Shown one piece after another: positions 50,874 through 58,111 of a stretch of DNA of 64,000 bases (within the stretch, counting starts at the first letter, position 1; the number at the start of each line of letters is the position of its first letter). The notes beneath the pieces were generated by a model, which had not been told where the DNA came from, did not search any database, and saw only the letters and a program-made list of their open reading frames with translations. The DNA is from an uncultured Oscillospiraceae bacterium (GTDB lineage Bacteria > Bacillota > Clostridia > Oscillospirales > Ruminococcaceae), in the NCBI GenBank assembly GCA_910586535.1, contig CAJUHS010000010.1, positions 1 to 64,000 of the forward strand, given 5' to 3'. A program made the position numbers and the translations under genes.

Positions 50874-51113
50874 TTACTTACTGAATATTGCTATCAGTCC
50901 CATAAGGAACATCATTACCATTGCTGTTCCGTCTCCCGTCAGCTTTGCCGAAAGTATTCCGACGGCTATCAGGGACGTGCCTAACATCTTGTTTTTGACG
51001 GTTTCCGCTGTTATATGGGTACTTCTCCGCTTGTGTCTTGCAAGCGGTTTAACGGGTGTTTCTGTGCGTCCTGTGGGGCGTGTTGATATGTATATTGTTT
51101 GTTCCCGTAACAT
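50874..51113 (-). CDS. Small membrane protein, 79 aa
   Basis: A basic N-terminal ~35 residues is followed by two short hydrophobic segments (GTSLIAVGILSA and MVMMFLMGLIAIF), which predict a small integral membrane protein. GGAGAAAATAAAA lies upstream of the ATG. Function unknown. Confidence 0.55.
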   Translation of the reverse strand: MLREQTIYISTRPTGRTETPVKPLARHKRRSTHITAETVKNKMLGTSLIAVGILSAKLTGDGTAMVMMFLMGLIAIFSK

Positions 51114-51163
51114 TTTTATTTTCTCCTTTATTCTTTTACAGATTTATTACCATTTACTTAAAA

Positions 51164-51400
51164 CTAAATCATTTTCAGTAATAATCTCTCCGTGAAATAT
51201 TTGTTTTCAAGGTTATTATCTCTTATGTAATCAATTGCTTCATCTTCTGTTTTAAAATTTAACGGAATATTTATAAAATCCTCGTTATGTTTATTGCATA
51301 CTCTTATGCAACAATTATTTGTACGTTTCAATGCTTCCTCTGCATAATACATTCCGCTTTTAATATTATTTTCTCCATTAAAAGCATAAGTCTTTGTCAT
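51164..51400 (-). CDS. Small hypothetical protein, 78 aa
   Basis: A small alpha/beta protein with CCIRVCNKHNEDFINIPLNF and TEDEAIDYIRDNN, resembling the many small phage domains that end in an aromatic/charged tail. It is not recognised. The ribosome site is weak, so the start is less certain. Confidence 0.5.
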   Translation of the reverse strand: MTKTYAFNGENNIKSGMYYAEEALKRTNNCCIRVCNKHNEDFINIPLNFKTEDEAIDYIRDNNLENKYFTERLLLKMI

Positions 51401-51444
51401 GCCTGTGTCCTTGTGTGCGTTTCATCATTTTGGCGTATGACATT

Positions 51445-51792
51445 TTAATTTACCTCCTCATAACTATCTATCACTCCTAACAGATACATATCTTTTTTAC
51501 CGTTCCAAAAATGCGGAGCTAAATCTTCAAGTGTTTTTTCTCCGCTTTTCAATGACTCAAAATCGGATTTTACATCATCATTACTATAGTTGAAGTATTT
51601 GTTTGCGGAAATACCTACTCTAAATTTGTTTCCTGCTTCTATCCATTTGTATTTTGATGAATTTTTTGCTGTTGGATATGCTCCGATAGTCAATCCGTAC
51701 AAGTCGGGGCATTCTGCTGTGTTTGCGTCGCTCCAATCTTCCAATTGGATTTCAGTACCGTTTGGCATTGTTGCTTTCTCTAATATTTTCAT
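51445..51792 (-). CDS. Hypothetical protein, 115 aa
   Basis: A soluble 115-aa protein with a beta-rich look (NGTEIQLEDWSDANTAECPD, YGLTIGAYP, KFRVGISANK). GGAGGAAATTTATT precedes the ATG. It is followed by the conserved hairpin at 51836 on its upstream side. Function unknown. Confidence 0.6.
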   Translation of the reverse strand: MKILEKATMPNGTEIQLEDWSDANTAECPDLYGLTIGAYPTAKNSSKYKWIEAGNKFRVGISANKYFNYSNDDVKSDFESLKSGEKTLEDLAPHFWNGKKDMYLLGVIDSYEEVN

Positions 51793-51835
51793 AATAAATT
51801 TCCTCCATATGATTTATTAAGCCTCTCGGCGTGGG

Positions 51836-51864
51836 GCGGTAATTTTCGGCGTACCGCTAATGCC
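51836..51864 (-). promoter_or_regulatory. Conserved GGCATTAG hairpin, copy 1
   Basis: On the minus strand GGCATTA leads into arms GCGGT/ACCGC around a loop TACGCCGAAAATT. The same loop and flanks recur at 55466-55496 with arms GTGGTA/TACCAC, a compensatory change in the stem. It is a repeated RNA or DNA element upstream of small genes. Confidence 0.55.
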
Positions 51865-51878
51865 TTGAAATAGTTGTT

Positions 51879-52010
51879 TTATTTCTTCTTCCAGATGTCA
51901 TAACGACTTTCCATTCCACCCGACGCTTTCCACTTATTGTAGTCGTTCTGGTCTTTAATGTTTTCCGCTGCTCCCAGCAGTAAGGCGATAATAATTACTA
52001 TGATTGACAT
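51879..52010 (-). CDS. Small membrane peptide, 43 aa
   Basis: An ATG at 52010 with GGAGGAC upstream opens a 43-codon frame: a hydrophobic helix (SIIVIIIALLLGAAE) followed by a charged, aromatic tail (KDQNDYNKWKASGG). It is a typical small phage membrane peptide, perhaps affecting the host envelope. Confidence 0.6.
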   Translation of the reverse strand: MSIIVIIIALLLGAAENIKDQNDYNKWKASGGMESRYDIWKKK

Positions 52011-52028
52011 TTTAAGTCCTCCATTCGG

Positions 52029-52373
52029 TTATATTTCTGCGTATGCAGATATTAAATATATGTAGTTTATAAGGTCGTTTACACGTCCATCCCATGCGGG
52101 ATCGAGTTCGGATACTATGCTTCCCGCGGTGTCGTCCTCGGTGTTTTCCTCGTAGTAGCAATTGCAGTTTTCGAGAATGTCCGCCACCCACACCTGCGGG
52201 TCGTTATAGCTCCAGCCGGCTAACTCGCTGCCGTCCATATCGTTAAACAAAATATTTATGTAGTCGTTGGCAAGCGTCCGCATATCCGCATAGGCTCTTG
52301 TATAGGCGTAAATTTCGCCCTCAAAACGGGCGGTAACAAGTCCGTTCTTTGGGAATACTATTGTTATTTTCAT
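52029..52373 (-). CDS. Hypothetical protein, 114 aa
   Basis: The ATG at 52373 (after AAAGGAGGTTG) starts KITIVFPKNGLVTARFEGEI. The central part is acidic with two Cys (ENCNCYYEENTEDD). It resembles small acidic phage proteins of unknown function. It lies in the small-gene operon. Confidence 0.55.
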   Translation of the reverse strand: MKITIVFPKNGLVTARFEGEIYAYTRAYADMRTLANDYINILFNDMDGSELAGWSYNDPQVWVADILENCNCYYEENTEDDTAGSIVSELDPAWDGRVNDLINYIYLISAYAEI

Positions 52374-52389
52374 ATTGTTCAACCTCCTT

Positions 52390-52599
52390 TTATGATGATA
52401 TTTTCAACAACTCACTATGTCCCGAAATGGGATCGTAAGTTGAGATTTTTTGAAATACGCTTGCTTTTCGCTTTTCATCAAGTACCGTAAAAAAGGTCCC
52501 GCAGCCATACCAAAACATCATACCTCTGACTGCCATTTCGGCGGTAGTTGCCTTGGTTTTATGCTCCTTGCCATTTATGATTATTGTGTACTTTTCCAT
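52390..52599 (-). CDS. Small hypothetical protein, 69 aa
   Basis: Beta-rich 69-aa protein (YTIIINGKEHKTKATTAEMAV, GMMFWYGCGTFFTVLD). The ubiquitin-like strand pattern is suggestive only. GGAGGAGTT precedes the ATG. Confidence 0.55.
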   Translation of the reverse strand: MEKYTIIINGKEHKTKATTAEMAVRGMMFWYGCGTFFTVLDEKRKASVFQKISTYDPISGHSELLKISS

Positions 52600-52630
52600 A
52601 ACTCCTCCATAAGTTCAAATAAGATTTTTA

Positions 52631-52855
52631 TTAGTCTATAATATCTTCATCAATATTAACATTCAATGTAAGCGGTTCGCCGTCGTAAATGTTGTCTATT
52701 GATGTAATTTCCAAATCCAGATACTCCTTATCTTCCGGAATGTCTTCTATACAGCCATCAAATACAATTTCTTCCTTACCATTATCCCAAAGTCTAAATT
52801 GTTGATCCTCGGGGATTATAAACATATCTAAAAATTCCTTTACCTGCATATTCAT
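52631..52855 (-). CDS. Small acidic hypothetical protein, 74 aa
   Basis: The ATG at 52855 has GGGGAGGAAAATTAAA upstream. The protein is acidic, ends in IDEDIID and contains EFLDMFIIPEDQQFRLWDNG, a pattern seen in small phage proteins that mimic DNA or bind host factors. No known family. Confidence 0.55.
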   Translation of the reverse strand: MNMQVKEFLDMFIIPEDQQFRLWDNGKEEIVFDGCIEDIPEDKEYLDLEITSIDNIYDGEPLTLNVNIDEDIID

Positions 52856-52856
52856 T

Positions 52857-53258
52857 TTAATTTTCCTCCCCAAAACAAATTTCACACACGATTTTGTTGT
52901 GGTTGTTTTCTATTGCCTCTGGATATGCTCCATAATAGCAGCGTTCTCCGCACTTGCTACAATAAGCGTATTCATACGGGATATATTTATCGGCGTTTTC
53001 CTCTGACAAATCCGATTTGTTATCATTGTTCATAACATACGCTGTCATGCATTCGTTGAAATATTCGTCTAAATTATCCTCCCAACGCATCGGCAAACGT
53101 AAATTACTCCCCGCTTGTTCTCCCATTTCGTCTAGATCGGACAACAAAGAGTGTAGCAAGCTGTAACATGTTTCGTAGCGTTCTATGTCAGCATTAATAC
53201 CGTCTCCGTTGATGTTGATTTGTAGGTAAAAATATTCCTCAAATATTTCTAATAACAT
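52857..53258 (-). CDS. Zinc-knuckle protein, 133 aa
   Basis: The N-terminal ~85 residues are helical; the C-terminal ~45 contain YCSKCGERCYYGAYPEAIEN and VCEICFGEEN, together four Cys plus extra, consistent with one zinc site. AGGAGGAAAACACA precedes the ATG. Function unknown. Confidence 0.6.
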   Translation of the reverse strand: MLLEIFEEYFYLQININGDGINADIERYETCYSLLHSLLSDLDEMGEQAGSNLRLPMRWEDNLDEYFNECMTAYVMNNDNKSDLSEENADKYIPYEYAYCSKCGERCYYGAYPEAIENNHNKIVCEICFGEEN

Positions 53259-53276
53259 TGTGTTTTCCTCCTCAAA

Positions 53277-53936
53277 TTATATCGTTGTATAATCGACTAC
53301 CGTGTGACTGCCCGTGTATATTTCTACTTCCAGATCGTCCGCATTACAGCCGTACATTTCAGCAAGATAATTTTTCAACTTGTCTCCCGATTCCCATCTT
53401 ATGGTGTCAAGAACATAAAAACCGTAACAGCCATCTATACAAAATTCTGTTCCACAACCTAAATATATTTTACCTATCATTTCAATATCTTCATCTCTGT
53501 ATGTTTTCTCACAATAAACAACCTCGCAGTAGTCGCCCTGACAATATCCATAAAAAGAGCTACAATTATATTTTTTGCCTGTTGTTATTGTTAAAAATTC
53601 CGCCATATCGTCAGTATTAGAAGTGTCTGCCTTTTTTGCCCATTTTTTCAAATCGGCGCATTTTTTGGAAGTATACTTTATACCATAATCCTCAATAGCC
53701 TCTTTGTAGCTTTTATAATAATTGCCCACATCATCGAATGCGTCTACAATATTATCTGCCAATGCTACAATGTCATTATATTCATCAGCGTTAAAACCCT
53801 TTGTGTTTTTTGTTTCGGGGATATACACGGCGCAATTCTCGCCTCCTGCCGATTTTATCCCATCATCATCAAAAAAGAATGAAAAATCAACAACTTCAGG
53901 CGGTACCTCACGGGCGATTATTTTTGTATTATTCAT
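53277..53936 (-). CDS. Hypothetical acidic protein, 219 aa
   Basis: The ATG at 53936 follows ATGGAGGTATTT. The protein is acidic throughout with PPEVVDFSFFFDDDG near the N-terminus, a Cys/Tyr-rich centre (NCSSFYGYCQGDYCEVVYCEK) and a beta-rich C-terminal half. It is the largest gene in this small-gene region. I do not recognise it; an anti-host or anti-defence role is pure inference. Confidence 0.6.
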   Translation of the reverse strand: MNNTKIIAREVPPEVVDFSFFFDDDGIKSAGGENCAVYIPETKNTKGFNADEYNDIVALADNIVDAFDDVGNYYKSYKEAIEDYGIKYTSKKCADLKKWAKKADTSNTDDMAEFLTITTGKKYNCSSFYGYCQGDYCEVVYCEKTYRDEDIEMIGKIYLGCGTEFCIDGCYGFYVLDTIRWESGDKLKNYLAEMYGCNADDLEVEIYTGSHTVVDYTTI

Positions 53937-54008
53937 AATAAATACCTCCATAATTATTTTAGGCTTGGTATCCCTTGTAAGCTCGTGCGCTTGTTTGGGA
54001 TATATAAG

Positions 54009-54123
54009 GGCGGGTAATAGGGTTTGTAAGGACTTTCTGCCGTAGCAGTAGACGTCACTCTTCCTCCACTATCAACGTCTCTTTCCCTATACGGATTATC
54101 TTTTACAATTTAATCTACCCGCC
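54009..54123 (-). ncRNA. Structured RNA candidate, ~115 nt
   Basis: On the minus strand GGCGGGTA (54123-54116) pairs with TACCCGCC (54017-54010). ATAGGG pairs with CCCTAT directly inside it, GACGT with ACGTC, and a tight hairpin CTGC-TACG-GCAG lies between. The helices nest without conflict. It is in the gap between the genes at 54145 and 53936. No known class is recognised. Confidence 0.5.
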
Positions 54124-54144
54124 ATATAGAATATCACTAATGCC

Positions 54145-54347
54145 TTAATGTTGGTTTTCTTTAGATGTTTCAAGGAGTTTTACATATTCCTGTCTCACTT
54201 CCTTATTTGTCAACACTTTAAAAATAGTATAATTTCCGTGTCTGTAGCAGTCTTTAAAATCGCGTCTCGCCTCCCCTACTGTGCTTGAATCAAACGCATC
54301 AAAAAAAGTTTCCCACTTTCGTCTTTAAAAAATACCGTATATGTCAT
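54145..54347 (-). pseudogene. Small gene broken at a T7 run, ~67 codons
   Basis: The ATG at 54347 has GGAGGTAAAACA upstream. The frame closes after 23 codons, but one extra T in the run of seven Ts (about 54304-54310) restores a 67-residue protein, FFDAFDSSTVGEARRDFKDC..., that runs to TAA at 54145. It is probably decayed or subject to slippage. Confidence 0.5.
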
Positions 54348-54373
54348 TGTTTTACCTCCTTGAAATTATCATT

Positions 54374-54691
54374 TTATTGATACCGTGCAATAAATTCGGC
54401 GATTTGCAAATATACGCTCAGATAGCCGTTAATGTTGGGTATCATTAATCTTGCTATAAATTCCGCTGTGTTTTTCGCTCCCTGAACAGCATTTTCTTCT
54501 AAGCCGTGCCAACTGGCAGCAAGTAACGCTCCGTAAATAAGATTTGTTAAAATTTCCTTTTCGCTTTCCGTTGTTTGTCTTTTTGTATCATCAGAATTGC
54601 CGTTGTTATATGTGCGAATATAAAGTGTGTTTGATACGCTTTCGGCGTACTCTTTCGCCTCTTGCTCGGTGTAGGTTTTCTTTTCGTTCAT
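54374..54691 (-). CDS. Small helical hypothetical protein, 105 aa
   Basis: The ATG at 54691 has GGAGGACTTCAG upstream. The protein is mostly helical (YTEQEAKEYAESVSNTLYI; LTNLIYGALLAASWHGLEE). No function is recognised. Confidence 0.55.
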   Translation of the reverse strand: MNEKKTYTEQEAKEYAESVSNTLYIRTYNNGNSDDTKRQTTESEKEILTNLIYGALLAASWHGLEENAVQGAKNTAEFIARLMIPNINGYLSVYLQIAEFIARYQ

Positions 54692-54775
54692 GACTGAAGT
54701 CCTCCGTTTAATATGTATTTGTGTTTCCACATGGTGTAGGGTTGATTAAGGCGCAACCCTCAAAAAGCCGTTGAA

Positions 54776-54955
54776 TTAATATTTAACATATATTACTTCA
54801 TAGGAATATTTATATCTATCTCCAATATACGATATAGCTTCACCGTCTTTTGACGGTTTTAGTTCCCATCCCTTTTTTCTCATTTGAATTATATGTTTTT
54901 CGGCTTCCTCTTTTGTTTTAAAATTATACGCTTTTAATGTGTAGAATAATTTCAT
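54776..54955 (-). CDS. Small hypothetical protein, 59 aa
   Basis: A 59-codon gene starting at ATG 54955 with AGGAGATAAATT upstream. It reads LKAYNFKTKEEAEKHIIQMR then KGWELKPSKDG, a helix-then-strand layout like small phage proteins. A hairpin AGGGTTG/CAACCCT lies just downstream (about 54737-54760). Confidence 0.6.
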   Translation of the reverse strand: MKLFYTLKAYNFKTKEEAEKHIIQMRKKGWELKPSKDGEAISYIGDRYKYSYEVIYVKY

Positions 54956-55019
54956 AATTTATCTCCTAAAAATATTGACGTATAAGGCTTTCTTTATATG
55001 TATTGATGTTGTTTTGCTT

Positions 55020-55388
55020 TTAAAAAGCTTTTCTATAAATCAAGCTAAATGCTTGTTTTAATGCTCTTGTTTGTACGTCAAGCCAGGTCTCATAACGGTT
55101 AGGCTGTAATTCTCCGCCCTTCTTGCGTTTAAGCTCCGAAGGCGTGCAAATGGTTTCCGCTATATCTGTATCATAAATCAAAGCGCATCCGCCATATGAA
55201 TAGTGATACCACGAGTCCGCCCCATTAAGCAATATCTTTTTAAGTTCTTCACGACTTGATACATCTTTTAAATCGTCATCATTAAAACCTTCTATTATCA
55301 TGATAGCATAGTCTTTAACCCCCTTAGCCCATGCGCTCCGCGCGTTCTCGTTGTTGATGGCTTCAATGATTTCATTAATAGTTTTCAT
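55020..55388 (-). CDS. Hypothetical protein, 122 aa
   Basis: The ATG at 55388 follows ATGGAGGTATAATATT. The protein (KTINEIIEAINNENARSAWA, GVKDYAIMIIEGF, then basic segment SELKRKKGGELQP) matches a form often seen in Firmicutes plasmid and phage small proteins; no function known. A promoter (55411-55439) serves it. Confidence 0.6.
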   Translation of the reverse strand: MKTINEIIEAINNENARSAWAKGVKDYAIMIIEGFNDDDLKDVSSREELKKILLNGADSWYHYSYGGCALIYDTDIAETICTPSELKRKKGGELQPNRYETWLDVQTRALKQAFSLIYRKAF

Positions 55389-55410
55389 AATATTATACCT
55401 CCATAATTTA

Positions 55411-55439
55411 ATTTTACTTAAGTTGTTTGTGTTTGTCAA
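55411..55439 (-). promoter_or_regulatory. Leftward sigma-A promoter
   Basis: On the minus strand TTGACA (55439-55434), 17 bp, TAAAAT (55416-55411); the -10 lies in an AAGTAAAAT context. It reads into the gene at 55020-55388. Confidence 0.6.
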
Positions 55440-55465
55440 GCGGTTTTTATACCGTTTGGAATGGT

Positions 55466-55496
55466 AGTGGTAATTATACGGCGTACCACTAATGCC
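55466..55496 (-). promoter_or_regulatory. Conserved GGCATTAG hairpin, copy 2
   Basis: Arms AGTGGTA and TACCACT around a loop ACGCCGTATAAT, preceded by GGCATT. It matches 51836-51864 in loop and flanks, with a compensatory stem change. Confidence 0.55.
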
Positions 55497-55846
55497 CCAT
55501 ACATATTTTTATCAATCTCCATAAAGACTCCACTAATAATTCTGTGTTATTAGCATCCGCCGATATTGGGAGCAGTGGGAAATTATACCCGCACGTTTTA
55601 GGCGTTGTTCTTTCACGCTCGGACAAGTCAACAAGCGCACAACCTTTTAGTTTTTATACTGCATTTCGGCAGTTCTACAACTTGAAACGTTCTGTATTAC
55701 GTCATTAACAGAACGAGTGTTATTTAATTGTGGTTTGCTTTTGGTTTAACCTCACACGGTTTAGTCAATATGTTTAATCGGGCTGCATATCCTAAAGAGG
55801 ACGGCGCAAAGTCTGACTAATGATTTTGACTATGTTGTGGGAGTTT
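55497..55846 (-). ncRNA. Non-coding RNA candidate downstream of the hammerhead ribozyme
   Basis: These ~350 nt lack any convincing gene but show several stem-loops on the minus strand: CGTTCTGT/ACAGAACG, CTAATAA/TTATTAG and a CTGC/GCAG loop, plus repeated GTTAAAC-like blocks. Ribozyme cleavage at 55852 would give this RNA a defined 5' end, and the GGCATTAG hairpin lies at its far end. It might be a processed regulatory RNA. I cannot name a class. Confidence 0.45.
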
Positions 55847-55902
55847 AACCCGACGCCCCTTGTGGGCGTTTCGTCTTAATTTTCAAAGACTCGTCAGGGG
55901 TT
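55847..55902 (-). ncRNA. Hammerhead ribozyme (type I)
   Basis: The minus strand holds the complete core: CTGACGA (55897-55891); stem II GTCTT/AAGAC (55890-55886, 55877-55873); GAAA (55872-55869); stem III CGCCC/GGGCG (55868-55864, 55858-55854); and the cleavage triplet GTC, cutting after C55852. Stem I is AACCC/GGGTT (55902-55898, 55851-55847). All invariant positions fit. It begins ~11 nt after the stop of the 72-aa gene at 55913. Confidence 0.93.
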
Positions 55903-55912
55903 TTATATGATT

Positions 55913-56131
55913 TTACTTCAGTATGCATTCTATTAAAAATTCAGTATCGCAGAAAACAAATGATTCAACAATGTATTCTGATTTTTGACCGTAATTAAGG
56001 ATTGTAAAACATTCATTTTGTGCGTTCTCTAATGTACAAGCATACACTTCTTCACCGTCAACACTTACGATAACATTTGTATTTTCATCTTGTGCAAAGT
56101 CAATCAACATTATAAAATCTGTTAAATTCAT
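55913..56131 (-). CDS. Small hypothetical protein, 72 aa
   Basis: The first gene of the leftward arm, 72 aa, beginning NLTDFIMLIDFAQDENTNVI then VSVDGEEVYACTLENAQ, with an acidic, beta-rich pattern common in phage small proteins. AAGGAAGTAAAA precedes the ATG. Its transcript contains the hammerhead ribozyme in the 3' UTR, so the mRNA end is probably made by self-cleavage. Confidence 0.65.
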   Translation of the reverse strand: MNLTDFIMLIDFAQDENTNVIVSVDGEEVYACTLENAQNECFTILNYGQKSEYIVESFVFCDTEFLIECILK

Positions 56132-56242
56132 ACTTTTTTACTTCCTTTTCTTTAAATTTACCGCTTGACTTTTTCGGTTCAGTGCGGTATAATGTTTTTA
56201 AGATTTTTGTTTGTGGGTTTTGTTTTCCCTTATCTTGTCTAT

Positions 56243-56271
56243 ATTATATCACACTTACTTCAGTGTTTCAA
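56243..56271 (-). promoter_or_regulatory. Leftward early promoter
   Basis: On the minus strand TTGAAA (56271-56266), 17 bp, TATAAT (56248-56243), with TGTGA before the -10. It drives the leftward arm from the 72-aa gene. The flanking sequence is duplicated at 56576-56605. Confidence 0.7.
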
Positions 56272-56324
56272 TGGATAAATTGTATTTACTTTGTGAATTA
56301 TTTATTAACATTAGGAGAGATATT

Positions 56325-56513
56325 TTGAATAAGAATAATATTGAACGTCCGAAAAAGTTTGACCAAAAGGAATATGACAGAATTCATTTTAAATCATTTA
56401 CTTCTAAAATCAAGCCTGAATTATGGAACGAGATTGATGATTATTGTAAAGATTTGAATATCAGCAAATCCGAATTTCTGCGCCGTGCTATTGAGGCGTT
56501 AAAAAACCAATAA
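56325..56513 (+). CDS. Small RHH-like (Arc/CopG-type) protein 1, 62 aa
   Basis: I choose the TTG at 56325 with AGGAGAG upstream; an earlier ATG is not preceded by a ribosome site. The protein has NIERPKKFDQKEYDR, then a strand-helix-helix ending in CKDLNISKSEFLRRAIEAL, typical of ribbon-helix-helix DNA-binding proteins. It probably regulates the divergent promoters next to it. A paralogue follows at 56661. Confidence 0.75.
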   Translation: MNKNNIERPKKFDQKEYDRIHFKSFTSKIKPELWNEIDDYCKDLNISKSEFLRRAIEALKNQ

Positions 56514-56575
56514 AAAAGGTGTAAAGCCTATTTTGTTTTTAGGGTTCTTTGTGTCGTGTCCTTTGTTGTGTCTAT

Positions 56576-56605
56576 ATTATAACATACGAATTCGTGCCTT
56601 GTCAA
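56576..56605 (-). promoter_or_regulatory. Second leftward promoter, duplicated leader
   Basis: On the minus strand TTGACA (56605-56600), 18 bp, TATAAT (56581-56576). It lies upstream of the second RHH gene and points toward the first, so it may produce antisense RNA or serve the leftward arm. The rightward strand has TTGTCA...TATTAT near it for the RHH gene. Confidence 0.55.
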
Positions 56606-56660
56606 TGTATATTTTGTATTTATATTATGAATTATTTATTAAGAATGGAGATGTAAATAA

Positions 56661-56864
56661 ATGGATAGAAAAAACATAGAGCGACCGAAAACATTTGATA
56701 AAAGAGCATACAACGACAAATATCAGAAAGAGCATTATATTAGTATTGCTGCACGCGTAAAGCCTGATGTTGCAGAGCGTATAAACAACTACTGTACCGA
56801 TAAATGTATTAGTAAAGCTGACTTTTTAAAGCTTGCTATTGATATTATAGAGGATAAAAGGTAA
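56661..56864 (+). CDS. Small RHH-like protein 2, 67 aa
   Basis: A paralogue of the protein at 56325: NIERPKTFDKRAYN, then ISIAARVKPDVAERINNYCT and CISKADFLKLAIDIIEDK. The RHH pattern is the same. GGAGATGTAAATAA lies upstream of the ATG. The upstream ~85 bp resemble those upstream of the first gene, so gene and leader were duplicated together. A terminator follows at 56953-56992. Confidence 0.75.
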   Translation: MDRKNIERPKTFDKRAYNDKYQKEHYISIAARVKPDVAERINNYCTDKCISKADFLKLAIDIIEDKR

Positions 56865-56952
56865 ACTATAATGCAGATAGTTGTAAACGCTGCTGTAATG
56901 CCCCACAATGGACGTTATACTATATCATAATACAACTACACTATTAAATTAA

Positions 56953-56992
56953 ACCCCTTGTAACGAGCCGCATAGAAGCCAATACAAGGGTT
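56953..56992 (+). terminator. Terminator-like hairpin after the RHH genes
   Basis: CCCTTGTA (56955-56962) pairs with TACAAGGG (56983-56990), followed by TTATTATTTA. It ends the RHH operon; 56993-57300 beyond it is AT-rich with nothing else that I can identify. Confidence 0.65.
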
Positions 56993-57874
56993 ATTATTTA
57001 GAGGTATAAAGTTATTTAAATTTATAGGTTTAATTGATGTTTGTTAGTATAATATATGTCAAAATATTGATATAAAAGACAAAATTATGATATTTTAGTT
57101 TGCACCTATATAAGAACAATGAATGTAGCCGAACCATAGTTATATTTACAATATACCAATAGCAAATTGTATTGCTACTATAATACAATAACACAACAAC
57201 AATATGGTAATTAATGCTAATTAAATGTTAAATATATTTTAATAAATAGTAAATGTAGTTGAGATTTTAGTTAGCATAGTATATACTACTTGCAAATACA
57301 TTATAAATGCAAGTAAAACACTTATGTTTATGGTATGATAGAGGGGGTATGTTTACATTTTTTAACAAGGTAAAAAGCACCAATTTATACATAGTTGGTC
57401 ACTCTCACTCACACTACAAAATTTCAACTCACCGATACCTGCACCAATTATAAATTATCACCAAACATTACACAAAAACACATTAAAACATTCGGGAAGT
57501 CATTCGGGAAAACTTCGATAAACACAAGTAAAATCCTAAGATTTTTTAAATCTTATACAAACCTAAAATATCATTTTTATGCAATTTTTATATAAAAACA
57601 GTTCTTTTGTAACCATAAACAATAGTAAAAACCTTATGTTTCTCCGAATAGAACAAAAATTGTTCTAAAGAACCAGTAAAACAAATAGAAAACCTGTTTG
57701 TTTTAAGGATTCAACATTATGGGAGATTCATTTAAACATAAGTAAAACACTTATGTTTATTTGATTAATTATAAGATAAAACCTCCTCTCTCCGAATGCA
57801 ACAAAAATATTTTACCAAAATATTCAAAATAAACAAATTGTTTTATAAGTAAAAAAAATAATTATAGAATCCTC

Positions 57875-57902
57875 TTGACAAATTAAGAATATGTGTTATA
57901 AT
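57875..57902 (+). promoter_or_regulatory. Rightward consensus promoter
   Basis: TTGACA (57875-57880), 16 bp, TATAAT (57897-57902) within TGTGTTATAATA. It starts a ~350-nt leader with a GC-rich block (57951-57980) and the long hairpin at 58044-58111 before the gene at 58256. Confidence 0.75.
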
Positions 57903-58043
57903 AATAATTAATAGTATTATTTTGCTTATACTGACGATTGTCCATACTATGCCCTGCCGGGCGGGCTGGCTCCCGTTGGTCGCCATTATTATCTTTATAG
58001 GATTGAGATTTAAAGGAAGATAAGTAAAATACTATGCTTCAAA

Positions 58044-58111
58044 GAAAGTTTCCCCCTGTATAGGGATATAAGTAAAAAATATGTTATACGCATATACACG
58101 GGGAAACTTTC
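58044..58111 (+). promoter_or_regulatory. Long leader hairpin
   Basis: GAAAGTTTCCCC (58044-58055) pairs perfectly with GGGGAAACTTTC (58100-58111), continued by TGTATA/TATACA (58057-58062, 58093-58098) across a C/C mismatch. The loop contains one AAGTAAAA copy. It may control entry into the right-arm operon or be a protein-binding site. Confidence 0.7.

Noticed and set aside
57395..57595. 66-codon rightward open frame in the repeat region
   Set aside because: No ribosome site, low-complexity composition (His, Thr, Lys, Asn runs) and overlap with two AAGTAAAA repeats; it looks like chance in AT-rich DNA.
57930..57990. Possible second hammerhead (CTGACGA followed by GC-rich stem)
   Set aside because: No GAAA or GTC at fitting positions; only the CTGACGA string matches.
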